A stretch of 5,124 nt of DNA from assembly GCA_022865865.1 (NCBI GenBank), contig JALHTN010000021.1, positions 1 to 5,124 on the forward strand. Direction: 5' to 3'. Positions 1 through 5,124 of the stretch are shown here, piece by piece (positions within the stretch are counted from its first letter, which is position 1; every line of letters begins with the position of its first letter). Made by a program: the position numbers and the translations under genes. The notes under the pieces were generated by a model. That model was not told the DNA's origin. It worked only from the letters and a program-made list of their open reading frames with translations, and ran no database searches. The stretch is from Anaerolineales bacterium. Its GTDB lineage: Bacteria; Chloroflexota; Anaerolineae; Anaerolineales; UBA4823.

Positions 1-146
1 ACCTCGCTCATGGCTGGGATTAATCCCTTTTGCAATATATTAATGGCGTCCACATTTGCATCTAAAGCAGCCTGAACATTTACAACCGTCGAATCTTGAT
101 CTCCTTCCACCACGGCCCGGGATATTAGTTCTAGATATTGTTCCAT
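1..146 (-). CDS. Corrinoid (B12)-binding methyltransferase protein, N-terminal fragment
   Basis: This is the beginning of a gene that leaves the window at base 1; 48 codons are visible from the preferred start. The peptide reads MEQYLELISRAVVEGD, continues through VQAALDANVDAINILQ and ends KGLIPAMSEV. That pattern (VVEGD, then an Ala-Leu helix, then IL..GLIPAM..V) is the four-helix cap of methionine-synthase-like and MtaC/MtbC-type corrinoid proteins. The cobalamin-binding Rossmann domain with its DxHxxG histidine would lie outside the window and is not seen. Family knowledge: such cytosolic proteins carry a methyl group on cobalamin between two methyltransferases. The gene follows the UroD-family gene closely in the same direction, the usual partnership. 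Start choice: the ATG at 146 has a GGAG five bases upstream. An in-frame ATG at 164 would add six residues (MSYGVE) but has only a poorly placed AGAAG. Confidence in the family is high; the methyl donor is unknown. Confidence 0.85.
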   Translation of the reverse strand, partial: MEQYLELISRAVVEGDQDSTVVNVQAALDANVDAINILQKGLIPAMSE

Positions 147-151
147 TTCAA

Positions 152-155
152 CTCC
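152..155 (-). promoter_or_regulatory. Ribosome binding site deciding the corrinoid-protein start
   Basis: GGAG on the minus strand lies five bases before the ATG at 146. The rival upstream ATG at 164 has only AGAAG one base away, which is too close to work well. This favours the shorter protein, although use of the ATG at 164 by coupling to the preceding stop codon at 173-175 is not excluded. Confidence 0.5.
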
Positions 156-172
156 GTACGACATGCTTCTAT

Positions 173-1282
173 CTAAATGGATGAATATGCCGTATTGGTA
201 ATCGTGTTCATCATCATCCAAAAATTCTCTAATGGTGTATCTAATTGTACATGATGGGTTGGTGAAAGGATCAACCCGCCATCCTTACCCACCGATCGCA
301 GGCGCTCTCGGACTTCCGCTTCCACATCGGATGGTTTTCCGAATGGGAGTGTGTGCTGTTCATCGATAGTTCCCCAAAAACACAACTGGTCACCAAAATC
401 CTCTTTTAACTGTGCAGGATCCATACTGGCAGGTTGGATGGGATTAAGCACATCGAGGCCTATCTCGATCAGATCTGGGATAATTGGATCAACTTTGCCA
501 TCCGAGTGATACGCTACTTTCAGATCTGGATTGAGAGATTTAATTTCATCAATGAAGTTCGCCATTCTTGGTTTTAAAAACTGGCGCCACATCTTGGGTG
601 AGATCAGCATTTGATTTTGGGTGCCGACATCATCCCCGATCCAGATCATATCCACACCCAATTCGACCAGTTTTTTTGCAGCTGTAAGATGATAACGATA
701 AGGAATTTCCATGATGGCGTTTGCTAAGTCAGGATTTAACGACATGTCGAGCATCATCTGTTTATAACCCCGTAATGCCCAGGCTGTTTCGAAGATTGTG
801 GTTACAGTAACACCGACAATCCAATACTCGTCCTTGAAATCGTCTATCATCTGCCGTGATGCAGCATACAATTCGGGTCTTGTTGGATCTGGCGGTTGAT
901 AACTGCCGATCGCATCATCGTCAGCAAGTGGGTGACCAACAATCTCTGTGTAGTGACCGGTGCCAAAGGGGGTTTCATATAGTTGGATATCCCAGCCAAT
1001 CCCCCACTCATCAACATAAGGTTTATCGTCCATATAATAGGAGTTCGCCCAACCCACAGAAGTGAGCAGCATATCTTCACCCAGCGCCCGCTCCAGCTCA
1101 TACGTGTTACCACCCCCATGAGGGTTGTGTATACTTCTGCCCTTTAATTTCATATCCTGATACAATCGATCAGCAAATTCAGGAGTGAAGCTGACCTGCA
1201 TGGGGCATCGATCGGGTATTTCATGATTTAGGGCGGTTTCAACGCGCTCTCTTGGTTTCATTTCACCTTCAAAAGATGCCAT
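173..1282 (-). CDS. UroD-family (MtaA/CmuA-like) corrinoid methyltransferase
   Basis: A 369-residue protein of the uroporphyrinogen decarboxylase superfamily, about the usual length. Seen: the N-terminal MKPRERVETALNHEIPDRCP (8-27), typical of the methyltransferase-like branch; WIGDDVGTQNQMLISP (214-229), then W232 and FLKPRM (235-240); YHSDGKV (258-264) at the end of a core strand; LNPIQP (279-284); FWGTID (302-307); and a C-terminal THHVQLDTPLENF (342-354). The RQAGRYLPEY-type motif of true HemE is absent, so haem synthesis is unlikely. In MtaA-type enzymes zinc is held by an HxC motif and a later Cys; here the equivalents appear to be H259/D261 and H343. Inferred role: cytosolic methyl transfer to or from the corrinoid protein encoded next. 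The substrate is unknown. Start: ATG at 1282 has AAGGAA five bases upstream; an in-frame ATG at 1261 (MKPRERV) is a possible alternative. Longer upstream extension would overlap araA by over 200 bases and is rejected. Confidence 0.85.
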   Translation of the reverse strand: MASFEGEMKPRERVETALNHEIPDRCPMQVSFTPEFADRLYQDMKLKGRSIHNPHGGGNTYELERALGEDMLLTSVGWANSYYMDDKPYVDEWGIGWDIQLYETPFGTGHYTEIVGHPLADDDAIGSYQPPDPTRPELYAASRQMIDDFKDEYWIVGVTVTTIFETAWALRGYKQMMLDMSLNPDLANAIMEIPYRYHLTAAKKLVELGVDMIWIGDDVGTQNQMLISPKMWRQFLKPRMANFIDEIKSLNPDLKVAYHSDGKVDPIIPDLIEIGLDVLNPIQPASMDPAQLKEDFGDQLCFWGTIDEQHTLPFGKPSDVEAEVRERLRSVGKDGGLILSPTHHVQLDTPLENFWMMMNTITNTAYSSI

Positions 1283-1287
1283 AACTT

Positions 1288-1293
1288 TTCCTT
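1288..1293 (-). promoter_or_regulatory. Ribosome binding site of the UroD-family gene
   Basis: AAGGAA on the minus strand sits five bases before the ATG at 1282, inside the 16-base gap after the araA stop codon. It supports starting the protein at MASFEGEM rather than far upstream within araA. The ATG at 1261 also has an AGGTG, but only two bases away. Confidence 0.6.
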
Positions 1294-1298
1294 GCGGT

Positions 1299-2804
1299 CT
1301 ACAATCTTGATGAGAGCAAGTAGAATGTCTCATTCCAGCGGATCTCCTTCTTGAAATCCGGGATAATAGTATCGTCATTGATAAGTAGGAATTCAACATC
1401 GGCAATTTCAGCGAAATCCCGCATATGAGTTGATGAGAGCGCCTGACTGAAACCAGTGTGATGTGCACCACCAGCGATGATCCATGCAGATGCTGCCACC
1501 TTGAGATTGGGCTTTGGCACCCATAGTGCTCTGGCAACCGGCAGCATTGGCAGGGGTGAATGGGTTTCTACCACATCCACCTCGTTAACCACCATGCGGA
1601 AACGGTTGCCCAAATCAATGATCGAGACGTTTATGGCCGGTCCGGCTGGCACATTGAAAATCAATCGGGCAGGGTCCTCCTTGCCACCAATTCCCAGGGG
1701 GTGCATCTCGAGGGAAGGTTTCCCGGCAGCAATCGACTCGCAAATCTCCAGCATATGTGCCCCAAGAACGAGGTTGTTGCCAGGTTCGAGATGGTAGGTA
1801 TAGTCTTCCATAAAGGAAGTTCCGCCTTCCAGCCCAGATCCCATGACCTTCATCGAGCGCAGTAAGGCAGCAGTCTTCCAGTCTCCTTCTGCGCCAAATC
1901 CATACCCGTCATTCATCAACCGCTGCACTGAAAGCCCGGGAAGCTGGACCAGGCCGTGAAGATTCTCAAATGTGGTGGTGAATCCCTTGAAACCACCTTC
2001 TTCCAGAAAAGCGCGCAGCCCGAGCTCAATTTTTGCCGCTTCCTTCAATTCACTGCGGCGCGCTGCCCCGGGTTTCAAATCTGCCTGGACATCGTAACTG
2101 TCATCATATTCCTGCAGCAAATGTTCAGATTCAGCGTCGGTCACCTGATCGACATACGCCACCAGGTCCCCCAGGCCGTAGCCGTTGACTGCATAGCCAA
2201 ATTGCATCTGGGCAGAGACTTTATTCCCTTCAGTGACGGCAACCTCGCGCATATTATCCCCGATCCGGGCGATCTTGAGGTTCTGGGCATCTTCCCAGGT
2301 CAGGGCAGCCCGAACCCAGACGCTTAATTCGGCAAGGACTTCAGGATCTTTCCAATGCCCAACTACCACTTTTCTATTCAAGCGCATGCGAGAACCGATA
2401 AAACCAAACTCTCGACCACCGTGAGCTGATTGGTTCAAATTCATGAAATCCATATCGATACTATCCCAGGGGATGTCTCGATTAAATTGTGTGTGTAGGT
2501 GAACAAAAGGCTTATTGAGCACATTCAGACCAGCGATCCACATTTTGGCTGGCGAGAAGGTGTGCATCCACGTGATCAGACCAACGCACTCCGGCGCATT
2601 GTTGGCTTCCAGGCAGACCTGGCGCATCTCTTCCGGCCTGGTCACCACCGGTTTAAATTTCACTTCAACTGGTATTTCCTCTGCCTGAGACAGGGCCTCG
2701 GCGATCACTTTCGAATCTTTAGCCACCTGTTCCAGCGGTCCCGGACCATATAAATGTTGGCTGCCAGTGACAAACCAGACTTCATATCCTTTAAGGTCGA
2801 TCAT
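1299..2804 (-). CDS. araA: L-arabinose isomerase
   Basis: Converts L-arabinose to L-ribulose, the first step of arabinose catabolism in the cytosol; the family enzyme is a Mn2+-dependent homo-oligomer. The 501-residue length matches the roughly 500-residue E. coli enzyme. Seen: N-terminal [20 protein letters not shown] (7-26), the family hallmark; [17 protein letters not shown] (77-93); [12 protein letters not shown] (102-113); [14 protein letters not shown] (302-315) with E306; [10 protein letters not shown] (329-338) with E333; LGAHMLEIC (347-355) with H350; and [11 protein letters not shown] (445-455) with H448/H449. These correspond to the metal/catalytic set Glu306, Glu333, His350 and His450 of E. 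coli AraA. The frame is intact, with no missing residue. It starts 14 bases after araD, with a strong AGAGGAG eight bases before the ATG. Position between araD and the UroD-family gene implies one transcript. Function is very secure; some isomerases also accept D-galactose, which sequence alone does not settle. Confidence 0.98.
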   Translation of the reverse strand: MIDLKGYEVWFVTGSQHLYGPGPLEQVAKDSKVIAEALSQAEEIPVEVKFKPVVTRPEEMRQVCLEANNAPECVGLITWMHTFSPAKMWIAGLNVLNKPFVHLHTQFNRDIPWDSIDMDFMNLNQSAHGGREFGFIGSRMRLNRKVVVGHWKDPEVLAELSVWVRAALTWEDAQNLKIARIGDNMREVAVTEGNKVSAQMQFGYAVNGYGLGDLVAYVDQVTDAESEHLLQEYDDSYDVQADLKPGAARRSELKEAAKIELGLRAFLEEGGFKGFTTTFENLHGLVQLPGLSVQRLMNDGYGFGAEGDWKTAALLRSMKVMGSGLEGGTSFMEDYTYHLEPGNNLVLGAHMLEICESIAAGKPSLEMHPLGIGGKEDPARLIFNVPAGPAINVSIIDLGNRFRMVVNEVDVVETHSPLPMLPVARALWVPKPNLKVAASAWIIAGGAHHTGFSQALSSTHMRDFAEIADVEFLLINDDTIIPDFKKEIRWNETFYLLSSRL

Positions 2805-2812
2805 TGTGACAT

Positions 2813-2819
2813 CTCCTCT
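2813..2819 (-). promoter_or_regulatory. Ribosome binding site of araA
   Basis: AGAGGAG on the minus strand, eight bases before the araA ATG, is the strongest Shine-Dalgarno sequence in the window. Its first A is also the last base of the araD stop codon (TAAGAGGAG), so a ribosome ending araD stops right on the araA initiation site. Confidence 0.75.
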
Positions 2820-3520
2820 TACAATTTCTTTGTTTGTCCATAATAAGCATTTGCGCCGTGTTTTCTCAAATAGTGCTTGTCTAACAACTCCTGTTGCATG
2901 GGCGGAATGCCTGGCTCAAGCATCAGGGTGTGGAAGTTCATGAACGCGACCTCCTCTACCACCACGGCATTGTGAAAGGCGTCCAATGGGTCTGCGCCCC
3001 AAGCAAATGGGCCGTGGCTGTGAACGAGAACGCCGGAGATGGCATCGGGGTCTTTCCCCTGGAAGGTCTCCTTGATCAAGAACCCCGTTTCCTTTTCGTA
3101 TTCGCCCTGGATCTCGTCAATTGTCATCTTTCGGGTGCAGGGGATCTCGCCGTAGAAGTAATCGGCATGCGTTGTGCCGAGGGCCATGATGCCGCGACCT
3201 GCCTGTGCAAAGATCGTTGCCCAGCGGCTGTGGGTATGTACAATTCCGCCGATGTTTGGAAACGCCTTATAGAGCTCGAGATGTATGGCTGTGTCGGAGG
3301 AAGGCTTTAACCGTTCTTCCAAAACCTTTCCCGTTTTTAATTCCACGACCACCATATCTTCGGCTTTCATATCCTCATAGGAAACGCCTGAGGGTTTGAT
3401 CACCATCAGCCCCTGCTCCCTGTCAATGCCAGATACATTCCCCCAGGTGAAAGTGACCAGGCTATGCTTGGGAAGCAGCAAATTGGCCTGATAGACCTGA
3501 TCTTTCAAAATATCTAACAT
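2819..3520 (-). CDS. araD: L-ribulose-5-phosphate 4-epimerase
   Basis: Epimerises L-ribulose 5-phosphate at C4 to D-xylulose 5-phosphate by retro-aldol/aldol chemistry; class II aldolase family, zinc-dependent, cytosolic. It has 233 residues against 231 in E. coli. Seen: [18 protein letters not shown] (16-33); [12 protein letters not shown] (40-51); KPSSDT (72-77) with D76; [11 protein letters not shown] (91-101) with metal ligands H95 and H97; [19 protein letters not shown] (115-133) with catalytic D120; [12 protein letters not shown] (164-175) with H169, equivalent to E. coli His171; and [16 protein letters not shown] (214-229) with Y227, equivalent to Tyr229. All recognised active-site residues are present. 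UlaF and SgbE are close paralogues, but araA and the ribulokinase on either side settle the arabinose assignment. It begins seven bases after the araB stop codon. Its only recognisable Shine-Dalgarno (GAGG) lies in the last codons of araB, suggesting translational coupling. Confidence 0.97.
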   Translation of the reverse strand: MLDILKDQVYQANLLLPKHSLVTFTWGNVSGIDREQGLMVIKPSGVSYEDMKAEDMVVVELKTGKVLEERLKPSSDTAIHLELYKAFPNIGGIVHTHSRWATIFAQAGRGIMALGTTHADYFYGEIPCTRKMTIDEIQGEYEKETGFLIKETFQGKDPDAISGVLVHSHGPFAWGADPLDAFHNAVVVEEVAFMNFHTLMLEPGIPPMQQELLDKHYLRKHGANAYYGQTKKL

Positions 3521-3527
3521 GGTTTTT

Positions 3528-5124
3528 TTACCTCAGCGTATCCACGGCGGTTCGTTCGATGGCAAGCCCTTTTTTGTAGCGTTCCATGAAGGCGGCAAAA
3601 CCATCGATATCCGCTTGATCGGGAGCGATCGTTGTGCCCTTTTCCCCGGCGAAGACCTTATCGGAGAGATAAGTTTCCAGGGATTCGTTCTCAGTCTTAT
3701 TATTCAAATAAGTGGCAAGCAGCGCGATCCCCCATGCGCCGCCCTCGCCTGCAGTCTCCATCACGGAAACAGGGACATTTATCGCCGCTGCCATGATCCG
3801 CTGCCCCACTCCCTCCGTTTTGAAGAAGCCACCGTGACCAAGGATCTGGTCGATCTTCACTTGTTCCTGTTCAAAGAGGATGTCCAGGCCGATCTTCAGT
3901 GCGCCGAGCGCCGAGAACAGATGCACGCGCATGAAGTTTGCAAGCGTGAAGCGGCTTTCAGGGGTACGGACGAATAGGGGGCGTCCCTCCTCAAGGTGGG
4001 TGATGTGCTCGCCTGATAAATAATTATATGCCAGGAGACCGCCGCCATCCGGATCGCCCGAGAGCGCCTGTGTATAAAGCAGCTCAAACAGCCGGGTTTG
4101 GTCGATCTCCATATCAAGCGCAGTGGTGAATTCCTGGAATAGATTGACCCATGCGTTGAGATCAGATGTGCAGTTGTTGCTGTGGACCATAGCCACTGGC
4201 TTGCCGGTAGGCGTCGTCACCATATCGATCTCGGGGTATACCTTTGACAGCGACTTCTCTAAAACGATCATAGCAAAGACGGATGTTCCCGCGGAAATGT
4301 TTCCTGTTCGCTCTGCAACGCTGTTGGTCCCAACCATGCCTGTGCCCGCGTCTCCCTCGGGCGGACAGAGCGGGATCCCTGCTTGAAGTTGTCCTGTGGG
4401 ATCGAGCAGGATTGCGCCTTCTTCGGTTAGAGCGCCTGCCCCATCGCCTGCCATGAGGACCTTGGGCAGGATATCTTGAAGCTTCCAGGAGATGTTTGCC
4501 GCTTTGAGCAGTTCGTTGAACAGCTCGATCATACCCACATCGTAGTCGTTAGCTTTGCTGTCGATGGGGAACATACCGGATGCTTCGCCAACGCCCAAAA
4601 CCTTTTGGCCCGTCAGTTTCCAATGGACATAGCCTGCCAGCGTGGTCAGATAACTGATCTCCTGAATGTGAGGTTCCTTGTTCAAGATCGCCTGATAGAG
4701 GTGTGCAATGCTCCAACGCTGAGGTACGTTAAATTGGAACAGATCCGTGAGTTCCTTTGCTGCCTGACCAGTAATGGTGTTTCGCCATGTCCGAAATGGG
4801 ACAAGCAGATTTCTGTCCTTGTTGAAAGCCATATAGCCATGCATCATGGCACTGAAGCCAATGGCGCCGATGGCCTGCAGTGAGGTGCCGTAATTCTTAG
4901 AAATCTCGTTGCTGAGACTCCGAAAACTTTCCTGCAAACCCGTCCAAACATCTTGGAGACTGTATGTCCAGATGCCGTTTTCATATCGGTTTTCCCACTC
5001 ACAACTTCCCGAGGCGATTGGTGAATGATCCTTGCCGATCAGCACTGCTTTGATGCGCGTCGAGCCTAACTCGATACCAAGAGCGGTCTGTCCGTCCTTA
5101 ATTACTTTTTGGATATCGTTTCGA
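3528..5124 (-). CDS. araB: Ribulokinase, FGGY family (5' end beyond window)
   Basis: ATP-dependent phosphorylation of L-ribulose to L-ribulose 5-phosphate, step two of the pathway. 531 residues and the stop codon are visible. The frame stays open to the window edge with no convincing start, so a few N-terminal codons are missing. Visible numbering: [15 protein letters not shown] (16-30) is the first phosphate motif; MMHGYMAF (93-100) and PFRTWRNT (109-116) are substrate-side segments; [12 protein letters not shown] (256-267) carries the likely catalytic base D258; [10 protein letters not shown] (274-283) opens the C-terminal FGGY domain with phosphate motif 2; [14 protein letters not shown] (429-442) and AGEGGAWG (458-465) form the adenosine site. 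It is a compact kinase, unlike the longer (about 566-residue) E. coli AraB, and resembles the alternative ribulokinases of Bacteroidota and other anaerobes. A xylulokinase-like protein is the main alternative; adjacent araD and araA favour ribulokinase. A GTG at 5045 is an internal codon, because the first phosphate motif begins upstream of it. Confidence 0.92.
   Translation of the reverse strand, partial: RNDIQKVIKDGQTALGIELGSTRIKAVLIGKDHSPIASGSCEWENRYENGIWTYSLQDVWTGLQESFRSLSNEISKNYGTSLQAIGAIGFSAMMHGYMAFNKDRNLLVPFRTWRNTITGQAAKELTDLFQFNVPQRWSIAHLYQAILNKEPHIQEISYLTTLAGYVHWKLTGQKVLGVGEASGMFPIDSKANDYDVGMIELFNELLKAANISWKLQDILPKVLMAGDGAGALTEEGAILLDPTGQLQAGIPLCPPEGDAGTGMVGTNSVAERTGNISAGTSVFAMIVLEKSLSKVYPEIDMVTTPTGKPVAMVHSNNCTSDLNAWVNLFQEFTTALDMEIDQTRLFELLYTQALSGDPDGGGLLAYNYLSGEHITHLEEGRPLFVRTPESRFTLANFMRVHLFSALGALKIGLDILFEQEQVKIDQILGHGGFFKTEGVGQRIMAAAINVPVSVMETAGEGGAWGIALLATYLNNKTENESLETYLSDKVFAGEKGTTIAPDQADIDGFAAFMERYKKGLAIERTAVDTLR
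3531..3534 (-). promoter_or_regulatory. Ribosome binding site of araD, inside the end of araB
   Basis: GAGG on the minus strand overlaps the last two sense codons of araB (CTG AGG, then TAA) and lies ten bases before the araD ATG. The spacer holds seven consecutive A residues. The site is weak and somewhat distant, so araD initiation probably benefits from ribosomes terminating on araB. Confidence 0.5.

Noticed and set aside
173..1282. Assignment as hemE, true uroporphyrinogen decarboxylase of haem synthesis.
   Set aside because: The N-terminal RQAGR-type substrate motif is missing, and the neighbours are arabinose genes and a corrinoid protein rather than tetrapyrrole genes.
1283..1537. Upstream in-frame extension of the UroD-family reading frame (454-residue version).
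   Set aside because: It overlaps the conserved C-terminus of araA, the extra residues resemble no UroD-family N-terminus, and a good ribosome binding site precedes the ATG at 1282.
1956..2327. Plus-strand open frame of 123 codons opposite araA.
   Set aside because: It is antisense to intact araA, with no family resemblance.
2894..3310. Plus-strand open frame of 138 codons opposite araD.
   Set aside because: It is antisense to conserved araD active-site segments, and the protein is not recognisable.
3521..3530. The run of seven A residues between araB and araD as a terminator or slippage site.
   Set aside because: There is no hairpin beside it. It follows the araB stop codon, so slippage would not fuse frames usefully; it is simply the araD spacer.
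3519..3977. Plus-strand open frame of 152 codons opposite araB.
   Set aside because: It lies antisense to the well-conserved kinase C-terminal domain, and its translation shows no recognisable domain. It is a shadow of the real gene.
4476..4883. Plus-strand open frame of 135 codons opposite araB.
   Set aside because: It is antisense to the conserved kinase N-terminal domain. Like the other antisense frames, it is explained by codon bias of the true gene.

Overview
The window is a compact minus-strand operon segment with essentially no non-coding DNA. In transcription order (high to low coordinates) it carries a ribulokinase (araB, 5' end just outside the window), L-ribulose-5-phosphate 4-epimerase (araD), L-arabinose isomerase (araA), a uroporphyrinogen decarboxylase (UroD)-family protein of the corrinoid-methyltransferase type, and the first ~50 codons of a corrinoid-binding protein that runs off the low-coordinate edge. 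Gaps between genes are 7, 14, 16 and about 8-26 nt. I see no hairpin terminator or room for a promoter in them, so all five genes are probably co-transcribed.

The first three genes form the complete bacterial L-arabinose route. AraA converts L-arabinose to L-ribulose, AraB phosphorylates it to L-ribulose 5-phosphate, and AraD epimerises that to D-xylulose 5-phosphate for the pentose phosphate or phosphoketolase pathway. The order B-D-A differs from E. coli araBAD and Bacillus araABD. AraA and AraD keep the recognised metal and catalytic residues; the kinase is of a different FGGY subtype from E. coli AraB.

The unusual part is the downstream pair. UroD-family methyltransferases (MtaA/CmuA type) move methyl groups to or from corrinoid proteins, and the next gene starts exactly like the helical cap of such corrinoid proteins. 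A methyl-transfer module joined to an arabinose operon suggests, as inference only, removal or use of O-methyl groups from methylated plant sugars, or a linked C1 function.

The organism looks like a bacterium of moderate GC, probably an anaerobe that ferments plant polysaccharide. The kinase subtype and the corrinoid/UroD pair are the kind of content seen in Anaerolineae-like Chloroflexota, Firmicutes or Bacteroidota. Taxonomy cannot be fixed from this window. No RNA genes, mobile elements, CRISPR arrays or substantial repeats were seen, and there is no gene-free stretch over 300 bases.
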